Shown piece after piece: positions 24,556 to 32,923 of a stretch of 64,000 bases of DNA. The notes beneath the pieces are model-generated. The model worked only from the letters and a program-made list of their open reading frames with translations. It did no database searches and was not told the origin of the DNA. How positions within the stretch are numbered: the stretch's first letter is position 1; the number at the start of each line of letters is the position of its first letter. Location: the IMG/VR virus record IMGVR_UViG_3300009151_000033, positions 62,001-126,000 of that record; one strand, 5' to 3'. Made by a program: the position numbers and the translations under genes. The stretch comes from a virus.

Positions 24556-24807
24556 ATGGCTAAGGCAATCGCTTTTTTCACGGGGTACGATTCCACTATG
24601 CGCGCGGTTGAGGTCGCCATCCGAGAGGATGGAGTCCAATTCTTCCGTAGCGTTATGCGCACCCGTTGGGGTGCCAGATGGTCGGCCTGGACGTTCGTCC
24701 GTCAACCCGTGACTATCACGGAAAACGGAGGTTATTGTGAGTGGGGCTTTAAGACCCTGTATGCTGCGCCTGCGGATAGTTTTGGAAAAATTCGCCTTCC
24801 CTCTTAA
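24556..24807 (+). CDS. Hypothetical early protein
   Basis: 83 residues from ATG 24556 (ACGGAGATATCCAC). Trp-rich beta protein (RWGARWSAWTFVRQP). Unknown. Confidence 0.6.
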   Translation: MAKAIAFFTGYDSTMRAVEVAIREDGVQFFRSVMRTRWGARWSAWTFVRQPVTITENGGYCEWGFKTLYAAPADSFGKIRLPS

Positions 24808-24814
24808 AAAGTGG

Positions 24815-24842
24815 TTGCCTTATCGGCCACTTAGCCTATTAT
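24815..24842 (+). promoter_or_regulatory. Early promoter, TATTAT subtype
   Basis: TTGCCT, 16 bp, TATTAT, GGAAAATGTAGCAAAG. Confidence 0.9.
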
Positions 24843-24872
24843 GGAAAATGTAGCAAAGAGAGAGAAACAGAA

Positions 24873-25283
24873 ATGACCACGCTCCTGACCCTTTCGCAAA
24901 TCGCTTCCACCTCCGTCGAGCGCGCCGGACAGGCTCAAGTTTTTAGCGACCTGCACAAGGACGCCCTCGGTTTCCGCCCCCGTGAACGGGCCTGCCTCTT
25001 CACCTCGGTCGAAGATTTCGACCAGACTTGGGAATACCTCCAGAAGGAACTGGATGCATCCATCGCTGCGGATGCGGCCTCCGAAAAGATGGCCATTCAG
25101 CGGTTCCAAGAACGGGTAGCATTGACTGCCAAAATCGTCATTAATGCGACTAAGGCGGATGCCGTCCGTATGATGGCCGACGCTGACGGTCTGTTGGATG
25201 AATTCCGGGCCGGCGATCTGGACTACATCGATTACCATTGGGGTCTTCCTTATGGATTCCTCAAGTCTTTTTTGGAGTCTTAA
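24873..25283 (+). CDS. Hypothetical early protein
   Basis: 136 residues, all-alpha and acidic, GC-rich codons. Contains FRPRERACLFTSVEDF. Unknown family. Confidence 0.62.
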   Translation: MTTLLTLSQIASTSVERAGQAQVFSDLHKDALGFRPRERACLFTSVEDFDQTWEYLQKELDASIAADAASEKMAIQRFQERVALTAKIVINATKADAVRMMADADGLLDEFRAGDLDYIDYHWGLPYGFLKSFLES

Positions 25284-25286
25284 TAC

Positions 25287-25529
25287 ATGGAAGAAATTTA
25301 CGAATTCGAAGAAATTCAATTAACGGCTAATCATATTGTTGATTATATAACCGATCTTAAATATTGTGTTGGATCGACTACTGTCGATGGAAATCTTATG
25401 CAGATGTATTATCATCCTGCAAGTCAAGAATTGGACATTTATCGTAATTTCAAGTGGATTGCAACGTTTGACTTTCCAGATCAAGTAAAAAAAGCCGTCG
25501 ATTATTACAATGATGGAGGATGTAAATGA
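25287..25529 (+). CDS. Hypothetical small protein
   Basis: 80 residues, acidic start (MEEIYEFEEIQLTANHIVDY). AT-rich codons, unlike its upstream neighbour. Overlaps the next ATG. Unknown. Confidence 0.55.
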   Translation: MEEIYEFEEIQLTANHIVDYITDLKYCVGSTTVDGNLMQMYYHPASQELDIYRNFKWIATFDFPDQVKKAVDYYNDGGCK

Positions 25530-25723
25530 TGACCGAATATGAAATTCAATATTCCGATGAATATGCAGAATATATCATGAGACATAATCATGGAAACCGT
25601 ATTATTTGCGACGGCGATACTTTGCAAATTGCAATGGAAGATGGGTATTTGTTCGATGAATATCTGGAATCCATCGGATGGCAATCGCAATTCCCCACAG
25701 AAAATTTGATCAAAATTTTTTAG
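25526..25723 (+). CDS. Hypothetical small protein
   Basis: 65 residues, acidic (YEIQYSDEYAEYIMRHNHG). GGAGGATGTAA ribosome site; ATG at 25526 or 25529. Ends with TAG. Unknown. Confidence 0.55.
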   Translation: MMTEYEIQYSDEYAEYIMRHNHGNRIICDGDTLQIAMEDGYLFDEYLESIGWQSQFPTENLIKIF

Positions 25724-25741
25724 CTTTTTGGCTTTTAGCTG

Positions 25742-25769
25742 TTGCCTTTTAGGCCAGCTCCGTTAGATT
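25742..25769 (+). promoter_or_regulatory. Early promoter, TAGATT subtype
   Basis: TTGCCT, 16 bp, TAGATT, GGTGAATGTAGCGAG. Confidence 0.85.
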
Positions 25770-25822
25770 GGTGAATGTAGCGAGAGACGCGGTTGTCTCT
25801 CCGACCTTTGAAAGAGATTCAA

Positions 25823-26692
25823 ATGCCTAAGGGTGTCCCCGCTGCTGGTTTTCGTAACACCAAGAATGCTTCTATGCGCGTCGAAAAGATCCGCGAAGTC
25901 CTGGCTGCCGCAAAGGTTTCGAACGAAACTGATGCCGAAATTGAAGCCAAGCTGGCCGAACGATTTGAAGTCCTGTCGGAACTGACCGACGATGCCGTCA
26001 ATGGCGTCACCAAGTCCCTGATCGTTTCGGGTCCCGCCGGTCTCGGTAAGTCCTTTACCGTCGAAAAGGCATTGGAACAATATGACCCCGAAGGCCATCG
26101 CCATGAAATTATCAAGGGTTATGTCCGTGCGACCGGTCTTTTCCGTTCGCTTTATGAGTTCCGTCATCATGGCAATATTATCGTGTTTGATGATGCCGAT
26201 ACCATTTTCTTTGACGACACTTCACTGAATCTTCTCAAGGCAGCTTGTGATTCTACCGAACGTCGTGTTATTTCTTGGCGCTCTGAGTCCCGCTTCGAAG
26301 ATGAAGACGGCGGCGTGATCCCCAAGTCTTTCCAATTCAATGGTACCATTATCTTCATTACGAACCATGACATGGATTCCATGATTGATCGCGGTCATAA
26401 GCTTGCGCCTCACTTTCAGGCTCTGATCAGCCGTAGCCACTATATTGACCTGGCTATGAAGACCAAGCGTGATTACATCATCCGTATCAAGCAGGTCATC
26501 AAGGCTGGTATGCTTCGCGAACAAGGTTACAGTAGTGACCAAGAATCCGATGTGGTTGCATTCATCGATAAGAATGCCGACCAACTTCGGGAACTGTCGC
26601 TTCGTATGGCAATCAAGTTGGCTGCCCTTCGGAAGTCTAACGCCGCGTCCTTCCACAAGAAGGCCAAGATCACCTGCTGTAAGAACGGATAA
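25823..26692 (+). CDS. AAA+ ATPase
   Basis: 289 residues from ATG 25823. Walker A GPAGLGKS near residue 77, Walker B IIVFDDAD near residue 123, sensor-1-type IIFITNHD near residue 183, then an arginine-rich segment and a small helical lid. This architecture fits phage AAA ATPases near replication or repair genes. Partner and substrate unknown. Own promoter; GC-rich codons suggest high expression. Confidence 0.85.
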   Translation: MPKGVPAAGFRNTKNASMRVEKIREVLAAAKVSNETDAEIEAKLAERFEVLSELTDDAVNGVTKSLIVSGPAGLGKSFTVEKALEQYDPEGHRHEIIKGYVRATGLFRSLYEFRHHGNIIVFDDADTIFFDDTSLNLLKAACDSTERRVISWRSESRFEDEDGGVIPKSFQFNGTIIFITNHDMDSMIDRGHKLAPHFQALISRSHYIDLAMKTKRDYIIRIKQVIKAGMLREQGYSSDQESDVVAFIDKNADQLRELSLRMAIKLAALRKSNAASFHKKAKITCCKNG

Positions 26693-26694
26693 AA

Positions 26695-26886
26695 ATGATT
26701 GATTACATGGGTAACCCCCTAGAAAAGGGAGATACAGTTATTTTTATCTCCCCCGGATATAGAGATTTTACAAAAGGTACAATCGTCCGATTTACAAAAT
26801 GTTATGTTATTGTTTCATATAAGCCACGCAATAGCACATTAGAATACGAAATAAAGCAAACACCTGACCAATTGATAAAGGTTTAA
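26695..26886 (+). CDS. Hypothetical small KOW-like protein
   Basis: 63 residues. The stretch GNPLEKGDTVIFISPGYRDF then KGTIVRFTKCYVIVSY has the spacing of a small SH3/KOW barrel (common in RNA- or DNA-binding micro-proteins). Co-transcribed with the ATPase. Tentative. Confidence 0.5.
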   Translation: MIDYMGNPLEKGDTVIFISPGYRDFTKGTIVRFTKCYVIVSYKPRNSTLEYEIKQTPDQLIKV

Positions 26887-26890
26887 AATA

Positions 26891-27184
26891 ATGACTATGG
26901 CAATGCATGTAATGAGTCGACCGGCACGATTTTATGAGCGGGAAATTGTGTTGCGGAGGTATGACAGTCAATGTAAAACTGTTATCGGTCCGTGCATCAG
27001 CGGATATGACGGAGTTACGATTAGTGTTTTTGATTCGGACGGCAGCCTGGCCGGCGAGTTATCTTTCGACCGTGACGAAATTCTGCATGTTGCATATGCT
27101 ATTCTTGACAATTATAATCCTAGCGCATCAACATATAACACTTTACTTGATACCCTTGAAAACGAAGAAAAGGAACCCGACTAA
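26891..27184 (+). CDS. Hypothetical protein upstream of RNA ligase
   Basis: 97 residues; central beta region (YDGVTISVFDSDGSLAGEL), acidic tail. Stop overlaps the ligase ATG (TAATG). Unknown. Confidence 0.55.
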   Translation: MTMAMHVMSRPARFYEREIVLRRYDSQCKTVIGPCISGYDGVTISVFDSDGSLAGELSFDRDEILHVAYAILDNYNPSASTYNTLLDTLENEEKEPD

Positions 27185-28293
27185 TGTCTCGTAAGATGGT
27201 AACAGTCCGTAAGATCGATGATGTCCTTCCGATTGAAGGAGCCGACAAGGTCGAACTTCTCCAACTCGGTGGATGGCAGTGTGTATCTGGCAAAGGCAAC
27301 TTCAAGCGCCACGATTACGCGGTCTATTTTGAAATCGACTCATTTCTACCTATGTCTGATCCTCGTTTTGAGTTCCTTGCTAAGAATGCCATTTCTTATG
27401 ATGGTATTGTTGGTGCCAGGATCAAGACAATCCGTCTCCGCGGTCAATTGAGTCAAGGCCTTTGTCTGCCTCTTTCAGAATTCCCTGAGATTCCGGAAGA
27501 TATTTACGGCGAAGATGGTGAACATATTGACTTCGCCGACCTTCTTGGTGTGAAGAAGTGGGAACCTACCATTCCAGCACAACTGGCCGGAAAAGTCAAG
27601 GGTAATTTTCCATCTTTTATTCCCAAGACCGACCAAGAACGTGTCCAAAATCTGTGGGGCAAGCTAACAGCGCCTGGCTCGCGGGTATATAAGGGCAATG
27701 ATAGCGAAGGCAACCCAATTCTGGAGGACGTGCCTGGCAACAAATATGATGACTATACCTACGAAGTTACTGTTAAGCTTGATGGCTCTTCTATGACCAT
27801 CTATATCGATGCTGATGGAAATTTCGGTGTTTGTTCCCGTAACTTGGATCTTGCCGAAACAGAAGGTAATTCTTTCTGGAATGTAGTACGCCGCGACCAA
27901 TTGGAAGAAAAGATGCGTAAGCTTTTTGCTTCTTACGGTCCCATGGCAGTACAAGGCGAGTTGATCGGACCTGGAATCCAAGGAAATCATGAAGGCCTCA
28001 AGGAACTTGAATTCCGGGTGTTTGATATTTTTGATATCAAGTCTGGAACTTACGTGACTCCGCACCAGCGGTTCATGGTGACTGACCTTTATGGGTTCAA
28101 GCGGGTTCCGATTGTTCATAACCATATGGTGTTCGATACTTCACTTGGGCTGGATTATTGGCTTGCTATGGCCTCTGGACCTAGTATGATGGCTAATAGC
28201 AGAGAAGGTCTGGTTTTCACCTGCAATGAAGATCCATCTTTCTCTTTCAAGATTATCAGTAATGAATATCTTTTGAAGCATGGTGATCGATGA
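27184..28293 (+). CDS. RNA ligase (DRB0094/Rnl2-like nucleotidyltransferase)
   Basis: Joins RNA ends through a ligase-AMP intermediate. Residues 1-130 are the OB-type N-terminal domain typical of the DRB0094 family (KIDDVLPIEGADKVELLQL). The catalytic domain has motif I KLDGSS with nucleophile Lys198, then SRNLDL, motif IIIa FRVFDIFD, motif IV EGLVF and motif V SFKIIS. Its 369 residues match the family. It leads a block with a 3'-phosphatase, a nucleotidyltransferase and an exoribonuclease, which points to repair of broken tRNA or other RNA. RNA as substrate is inferred from family knowledge. Confidence 0.9.
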   Translation: MSRKMVTVRKIDDVLPIEGADKVELLQLGGWQCVSGKGNFKRHDYAVYFEIDSFLPMSDPRFEFLAKNAISYDGIVGARIKTIRLRGQLSQGLCLPLSEFPEIPEDIYGEDGEHIDFADLLGVKKWEPTIPAQLAGKVKGNFPSFIPKTDQERVQNLWGKLTAPGSRVYKGNDSEGNPILEDVPGNKYDDYTYEVTVKLDGSSMTIYIDADGNFGVCSRNLDLAETEGNSFWNVVRRDQLEEKMRKLFASYGPMAVQGELIGPGIQGNHEGLKELEFRVFDIFDIKSGTYVTPHQRFMVTDLYGFKRVPIVHNHMVFDTSLGLDYWLAMASGPSMMANSREGLVFTCNEDPSFSFKIISNEYLLKHGDR

Positions 28294-28433
28294 TTTTAAG
28301 AAATACTCCTAGGATTGATCTTATGTTTGTCTGGAACTATTGGGCATTTGAGATCACTCCTAGGTTCAATTCTGGCCGCCCCTATACCTCATATAGATTT
28401 GGTCCAATTTTTATTAGAAAGTTTTGGAAATGA
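28290..28433 (+). CDS. Hypothetical micro-protein
   Basis: 47 residues, aromatic and basic (FVWNYWAFEITPRFNSGRP). ATGA overlaps at both ends with the RNA ligase and the following gene support translation. Unknown. Confidence 0.5.
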   Translation: MILRNTPRIDLMFVWNYWAFEITPRFNSGRPYTSYRFGPIFIRKFWK

Positions 28434-28825
28434 CCGAAGTTAAGACCCGTTATTGGTGTGTATTTTATGTGCCAGGTTTTATGTTTTCTGAGACCAGCTC
28501 ACTTAAAGTGGATTCTCCTGATTTTAAACCTGCGGCCACGGATTGGCCCCGGAATGCATTCGGCTATTATATCAACTCTCAAACCTATACGGTTGTTGAT
28601 GGTGTAGAATATAAAGGTGAATTCAAGCAGATTGGACCAAGTTGTTATAAAGGTAACATTTATAATATCGATCAGGTTCGAGAAAGTCTGGCCCGAGGCG
28701 AAACAAAGTTTACTCGAACCTGCCTTCAGAATCTTGAATATAACAAAGAATTTTATGATCATGTACTTGAATGTGCTCAAGGTATGGTCCAATTTGACTC
28801 TAGACGGGATGTATTGGTCACATGA
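28430..28825 (+). CDS. Hypothetical protein in RNA-repair block
   Basis: 131 residues from ATG 28430 (TTTTGGAAATGA overlap). Contains YWCVFYVPGFMFSETSS. No family recognised. Overlaps the exoribonuclease start by 4 bases. Confidence 0.55.
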   Translation: MTEVKTRYWCVFYVPGFMFSETSSLKVDSPDFKPAATDWPRNAFGYYINSQTYTVVDGVEYKGEFKQIGPSCYKGNIYNIDQVRESLARGETKFTRTCLQNLEYNKEFYDHVLECAQGMVQFDSRRDVLVT

Positions 28826-29268
28826 GATATTATCTAGACTGTGAATTCGATGGATTTGAAGGTAAACTTCTGACGATGGGTATTGCATCCGATGACGGCC
28901 GGGGGTTATATTTAATTTATGATACGGTTGCTATTGATCCCTGGGTGCAAAAGAATGTATGTCCGATTATCTATGATCTACCGGAAGATCCTAAAATTAA
29001 GTTTATTGGTAATGCATCGGCGCGAGGGGCGGCCGCCATTGCCGAATTCATGGAACATGATTATCAGATCAATATCATCACTGATTGGCCGGATGATATC
29101 AAGTATTTTTGCCAATCGATTATTACTGGTCCTGGTCAAATGATCGGACTTCCGTCGTTTTCTATGCATGTTGTTCGCGTAGATGCATATCCAACAGATT
29201 TAACCGGTGCAATTCAACACAATGCAATGTGGGATGCACTTGCTCTCAAACACTATATTAATTCTTAA
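28822..29268 (+). CDS. DEDDh 3'-5' exoribonuclease (Rv2179c-like)
   Basis: 148 residues. Starts MRYYLDCEFDGFEGKLLTMG: Asp6 and Glu8 are the first DEDD acids, a central Asp-rich stretch holds the next, and HNAMWDALALKHY at the C-terminus gives the His/Asp pair. This is the Rv2179c-like family of T4-type phages, whose mycobacterial member trims RNA 3' ends. Overlaps its neighbour (ATGA) in the RNA-repair block, so end-trimming before ligation is plausible. Confidence 0.82.
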   Translation: MRYYLDCEFDGFEGKLLTMGIASDDGRGLYLIYDTVAIDPWVQKNVCPIIYDLPEDPKIKFIGNASARGAAAIAEFMEHDYQINIITDWPDDIKYFCQSIITGPGQMIGLPSFSMHVVRVDAYPTDLTGAIQHNAMWDALALKHYINS

Positions 29269-29284
29269 TCATTAGGAGAACTAC

Positions 29285-30358
29285 GTGACTTATTTCTTTG
29301 CTTCTGGTAATACTTTCCGTGTGGCTCCCAATGAGTCTGTGGATATCCGCAACGAACTTCCTGTTGGTAATTATATTATCAAGGAAGATCCATTCAAGAA
29401 CTTATATTTGGAAATGATCGATTCTTTTGATCTTCCCAAGAAACTTTATGGTAATACGACGCGGTATGCTGCCCGTATTCTTAATACCTATAATGATAGG
29501 TCAACTTCAACTGGCGTAATGTTGTCAGGTGAAAAGGGTTCTGGTAAGACACTTCTGTCCAAGACGGTATCGATTGAGGCGGCCAAGCTTGGTTATCCTA
29601 CTATTGTTATTAATGATGCATGGTGTGATGATCGATTTAGTCGCCTGATGCAAGATATTGTCCAACCGTGTGTTGTCCTATTCGATGAATTTGAAAAGGT
29701 ATATGACCAAAAGGAACAAGAATCGATTCTTACATTGTTCGATGGTGTATTCCCGACCAAAAAGTTGTTCATTCTTACTTGTAATGACAAGTACAGAGTT
29801 AATGACCACATGAGAAATCGACCAGGTCGTATTTTCTATGCTATCGATTTTAAAGGACTCGAAGAAAAATTCATCCGTGAATACTGCGAAGAAAACCTAG
29901 TCAACAAGACTTATATTTCTAAGATTTGTCTGTTCTCTAATATGTTCTCCGAGTTTAACTTCGATATGCTGAAGGCTCTGATTGAAGATATGAATAGATA
30001 TGACGAATCTCCAGAAGAGGCCATTAAAATTCTTAATACGAAGCCAGATGCCGGCCGAGGAAACGGCAAATATTTCACCGCTGTACTTACTCCTGGAATT
30101 AATGTAGAGTCTTCTATTGACGAAATCAAAAAGATGGGCATCGTCACCCAACGGGTACATTGTAATCCAATGATGATTGGATTCTGCATTGAAGTAGACA
30201 TGGAAGAAAAAGAGTGGTATTTTGAGTTTTCTCCTGGAGATATTGTAGACGCCAACATTAAAGAAGGCAAATTTACTCTTCGCAATCGTGAAGGTGATCA
30301 CCTTGTGCTTACCAAGGAAGAATCCAAAACATTTGACTATATGAGTTATCTAGTATGA
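29285..30358 (+). CDS. AAA+ ATPase in RNA-repair block
   Basis: 357 residues from a GTG start (TTAGGAGAACTAC upstream). Walker A GEKGSGKT near residue 82, Walker B CVVLFDEFE near residue 137, sensor ILTCND, then NRPGRIFYAIDF with a possible arginine finger, and a C-terminal beta domain. Similar ATPases occur in many large phages with unknown substrate. Not obviously related in sequence to the ATPase at 25823. Confidence 0.85.
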   Translation: MTYFFASGNTFRVAPNESVDIRNELPVGNYIIKEDPFKNLYLEMIDSFDLPKKLYGNTTRYAARILNTYNDRSTSTGVMLSGEKGSGKTLLSKTVSIEAAKLGYPTIVINDAWCDDRFSRLMQDIVQPCVVLFDEFEKVYDQKEQESILTLFDGVFPTKKLFILTCNDKYRVNDHMRNRPGRIFYAIDFKGLEEKFIREYCEENLVNKTYISKICLFSNMFSEFNFDMLKALIEDMNRYDESPEEAIKILNTKPDAGRGNGKYFTAVLTPGINVESSIDEIKKMGIVTQRVHCNPMMIGFCIEVDMEEKEWYFEFSPGDIVDANIKEGKFTLRNREGDHLVLTKEESKTFDYMSYLV

Positions 30359-30810
30359 ACAGAACCATTATTGTAGACGTTGACGGAACTATTGCGGATG
30401 CTTCCGGAAGGAAGCATTGGGTAGCCAGTAAACCAAGAAACTGGAAGGCTTTCTTTGCTGATATCGAAAGCGATCCTCTTATTCTTCCTGTATCGAAGGT
30501 AATCGAAGCATTGTCAGAAACTGGCATTTATGATTTGGTTATTTGCACAGGCAGGGCAGAAGAATACAAGCCTGCTACTTTGCGATGGCTACACCGACAT
30601 TTTCCTGATGTACATTTTTCTGCTTATTACTTCCGCAAAGATGGTGATTACAGAGATGATACAGAAATTAAGAAAGATATGTTAGATCAAATGAGAAAAG
30701 ATGGATTTGATCCTATCATGGCTTTTGATGACCGCAAGAAAGTGGTTGACATGTGGGTGGAAAATGGTATCTTTGTATTTGATGTTGCACAAGGAAAGGG
30801 TAACTTTTAA
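30355..30810 (+). CDS. Polynucleotide 3'-phosphatase (HAD, PseT C-domain-like)
   Basis: 151 residues. HAD motif I IIVDVDGTIAD (Asp8 nucleophile, Asp10), motif II CTGRAEEYK, motif III/IV DDRKKVVDMW. These match the phosphatase half of T4 polynucleotide kinase, which removes 3' or 2',3'-cyclic phosphates before ligation. The kinase half (P-loop) is missing here, so 5' phosphorylation would need another enzyme. ATGA overlap with the ATPase, TAATG overlap with the next gene. Confidence 0.85.
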   Translation: MNRTIIVDVDGTIADASGRKHWVASKPRNWKAFFADIESDPLILPVSKVIEALSETGIYDLVICTGRAEEYKPATLRWLHRHFPDVHFSAYYFRKDGDYRDDTEIKKDMLDQMRKDGFDPIMAFDDRKKVVDMWVENGIFVFDVAQGKGNF

Positions 30811-31466
30811 TGCAAATTATTACAGATAAAATTCCGGCAATGGCTAAACTCAATGCCACAATTGCCGAAATTAAAGAACTCCTTGGATACTCAAATGAAG
30901 AAGTTGATGTAACCGATCCTTCATATGAAACGACAAAAAAGCCTCCTTTGTTTTGGATTGCTGGCGGTGCAATTACTGCGGCCGTAACAGGAGCCAAAAT
31001 CAATGATTATGATCTATTCTCACCTGAACCACACAAGGTAGTAGAAATCCTTAAAAAGGAAGTTGGTTATTGTACGTTTGAGACAGAACACTTTGTTAAT
31101 TTTTGGATCAACGGATGTAAGGTCCAAGTTATTCTTCGTTATGCACCCGAAGATCCAAACGCTATTTTCGAAACATTTGATTTTACCATTGTGTGTGGTG
31201 CATATAACGGCACTACATTCTATTGTCATGATAGATTTTGGCAAGATATTGCGTCGAAGAGATTGGTGGTTAACAAACTTTATTTTCCACTAAGATCAAT
31301 GGAAAGAATGGCTAAGTATTCAGGTAGAGGATATACGCCTTGCCCCTTTGGTTTGCTAGAACTTGCGAAGACAATTAACAGAATGACTATCGATTGGGAT
31401 AATCCATCTGAGAATGATCTTAGTTTTTATTCAGACGGCACACCTCGTTTTAATGGACCTGACTAA
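30810..31466 (+). CDS. Nucleotidyltransferase (CCA-adding/poly(A) polymerase head-like)
   Basis: 218 residues. WIAGGAITAAVTGAKINDYDLF near residue 50 (split GG and D-Y-D) is the polymerase beta-type GG...DxD active site of CCA-adding enzymes, followed by a third carboxylate in FDFTIV and an RL...NKLYFPLRSMERM segment like the CCA-enzyme neck. Too short for a full class II enzyme, so a minimal head. In a ligase/phosphatase block it could rebuild tRNA 3' ends (inference). Confidence 0.7.
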   Translation: MQIITDKIPAMAKLNATIAEIKELLGYSNEEVDVTDPSYETTKKPPLFWIAGGAITAAVTGAKINDYDLFSPEPHKVVEILKKEVGYCTFETEHFVNFWINGCKVQVILRYAPEDPNAIFETFDFTIVCGAYNGTTFYCHDRFWQDIASKRLVVNKLYFPLRSMERMAKYSGRGYTPCPFGLLELAKTINRMTIDWDNPSENDLSFYSDGTPRFNGPD

Positions 31467-31467
31467 A

Positions 31468-31659
31468 ATGGAAATGTTTACCGCAATTGCCGTTATGGTT
31501 TATATTCTTGGATTTTTTATCTTGTTTGCATGTTTAGTTGAGTCTCCATTTTTGTTTGGTCCCAGTCCTATTATGGCATTCTTTTGGCCACTTATGTTAC
31601 TGAAGCACATGATCGAAGAATTCTGGAAATATTTCAGTCGATGGAACTTCAAAAGCTAA
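31468..31659 (+). CDS. Small membrane protein
   Basis: 63 residues from ATG 31468; an ATG at 31453 in frame would overlap the previous gene. Two hydrophobic stretches (about 5-24, VMVYILGFFILFACLVE; 30-45, IMAFFWPLMLL), basic end. Unknown. Confidence 0.5.
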   Translation: MEMFTAIAVMVYILGFFILFACLVESPFLFGPSPIMAFFWPLMLLKHMIEEFWKYFSRWNFKS

Positions 31660-31687
31660 ATAATTTTTTATTTTTAGGAGAATAATT

Positions 31688-31897
31688 TTGACATACTATG
31701 TGAAACAATTTCGATCCGGCCGCTTTGTGTGGCGCTATCCAATGAGCCACCAGCCTGGTCTCCCGACCGTGCAAGAAGCCATTAGGTTCGGTGAGGTACG
31801 CGGCCTGGACTTCACCGTGGTCGATGCCGACGACAATTTGGTTTATACCGCAGGCGCGCCTTTGTCGGAAAATAAAAACATTTTTATCCAGGACTAG
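31688..31897 (+). CDS. Hypothetical small protein
   Basis: 69 residues from a TTG start supported by TTAGGAGAATAATT. Contains FRSGRFVWRYP and TVQEAIRFGEVRG. Ends with TAG inside the next promoter. Unknown. Confidence 0.55.
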   Translation: MTYYVKQFRSGRFVWRYPMSHQPGLPTVQEAIRFGEVRGLDFTVVDADDNLVYTAGAPLSENKNIFIQD

Positions 31898-31898
31898 G

Positions 31899-31926
31899 TT
31901 GCCATTCCCTGGGGTACCTGTAAGTT
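31899..31926 (+). promoter_or_regulatory. Early promoter, TAAGTT subtype
   Basis: TTGCCA, 16-bp spacer ending ACCTG, TAAGTT, AAGGATATAG. Likely transcribes the 47-residue gene and tRNA-Leu. Confidence 0.6.
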
Positions 31927-31959
31927 AAGGATATAGACAGAGACGAAAGAGAAATTCAC

Positions 31960-32103
31960 ATGAACAAGCATCTGGTTGTTGGTCCTGGTGGAGTCCGTTG
32001 TGACTGTTGTTTCCCGGCTCCTGGGTCTAAGGAACGGCGCCTCAAGTTTCGAATCGCCAAGCGAAATGAAGCTAAAGCTGCCTGGAAGTGTGAAGAATAT
32101 TAA
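31960..32103 (+). CDS. Basic Cys-containing micro-protein
   Basis: 47 residues: VRCDCCFPAPGSKERRLKF then a basic helix. The CxCC cluster may bind metal. Its stop abuts tRNA-Leu, so the two share a transcript. Confidence 0.55.
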   Translation: MNKHLVVGPGGVRCDCCFPAPGSKERRLKFRIAKRNEAKAAWKCEEY

Positions 32104-32188
32104 GCCCTCTTGGCGGAATTGGTAGACGCGACAGACTCAAAATCTGTTTCCTAACGGAGTCCCGGTTCGAGTCCGGGAGAGGGCACCA
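32104..32188 (+). tRNA. tRNA-Leu (CAA)
   Basis: Class II tRNA: acceptor GCCCTCT with AGAGGGC, anticodon loop CTCAAAA (CAA), variable arm TTCCTAACGGAG, T-arm CCCGG-TTCGAGT-CCGGG, ACCA end. Confidence 0.95.
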
Positions 32189-32206
32189 TTAAAACAGGGA
32201 AATAAA

Positions 32207-32539
32207 ATGGGTTATTATACTAGATATTCACTTGATCTGGTCGTACCTAATACGGCCAGTTATGAGCCAGAAACTGTAATTGAGCAACTCCTATGTGATT
32301 GTGAAAATGCAACTTGGGCTCTGGAAGAAGATGGAACTTCCAAAAGCGAAACAAAATGGTATGATTGGCACAAGGATATGAAGGCATTTAGCCTTAAATA
32401 TCCCGAAACGGTATTTGTGCTTAAAGGCGAAGGCGAAGAAACCGGCGACCTTTGGGTGTGTTATTTTTACAATGGCAAAAGCCAGGAAGAACCCGCTCAA
32501 ATTTTTTATGGTCATTTTGATCCGGAAAAACTAAAATAA
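32207..32539 (+). CDS. Conserved small phage protein (MGYYTRY family)
   Basis: 110 residues. The MGYYTRYSLDL start with later FVLKGEGEETGDLWVCYF is a small family common in phages; function unknown. Directly downstream of tRNA-Leu with CAGGGAAATAAA before the ATG. Confidence 0.7.
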   Translation: MGYYTRYSLDLVVPNTASYEPETVIEQLLCDCENATWALEEDGTSKSETKWYDWHKDMKAFSLKYPETVFVLKGEGEETGDLWVCYFYNGKSQEEPAQIFYGHFDPEKLK

Positions 32540-32543
32540 CCAC

Positions 32544-32571
32544 TTGCCAATCTATATATATCCTGTAAGAT
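32544..32571 (+). promoter_or_regulatory. Early-type promoter before tRNA-like RNA
   Basis: TTGCCA, 16 bp ending CCTG, TAAGAT, AAGAATATG. No gene starts for 350 bases, so it probably makes the tRNA-like RNA that follows. Confidence 0.6.
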
Positions 32572-32898
32572 AAGAATATGAGTTGAACGAGAGATTTTGG
32601 GTCGTCTAAAAAGCCGAGGACGTTCCGACGGGAGAAAATGCCAGCGTAGCCAACTGGACGGATCTATTGATCCGTCGTCTAAAAAGGCAGGACACTCCGA
32701 CTGGAAAAACGTAGGTGCAAATCCTACCCCAAAAGCAAAATGGTGAAACACGACCAAGAATGGACCCCACCAATGAGTGGCCAACCCCCATTCGGTAGCT
32801 CAGGCTTTGAACCTGATGGTGCCAGGTGACAGTGATTTGAATGGTGGTATGTAAAGACCAGCCAGCCGTAGAATTAAGGTAGGGTAAATCTTTCGGGA
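32572..32898 (+). ncRNA. tRNA-like non-coding RNA region
   Basis: No reading frame of note. TTTTGGG (32595) and CCCAAAA (32728) could pair as an acceptor stem, with a perfect T-arm GTAGG-TGCAAAT-CCTAC just before the 3' half. Between them a D-arm-like GTCGTCTAAAAAG...GGAC occurs twice (32601 and 32675), separated by the hairpin GGATC-TATT-GATCC. No standard anticodon arm is visible. A second tRNA-like stretch (GGTAGCTCAG near 32804) follows the 14-mer CAATGAGTGGCCAA. Confidence 0.45.
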
Positions 32899-32906
32899 CA
32901 TAAATA
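32899..32906 (+). promoter_or_regulatory. Late promoter CATAAATA before HNH gene
   Basis: CATAAATA 18 bases before the HNH endonuclease start, followed by AAAAGGAG. Confidence 0.55.
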
Positions 32907-32923
32907 CCCAAAAGGAGAACTCT

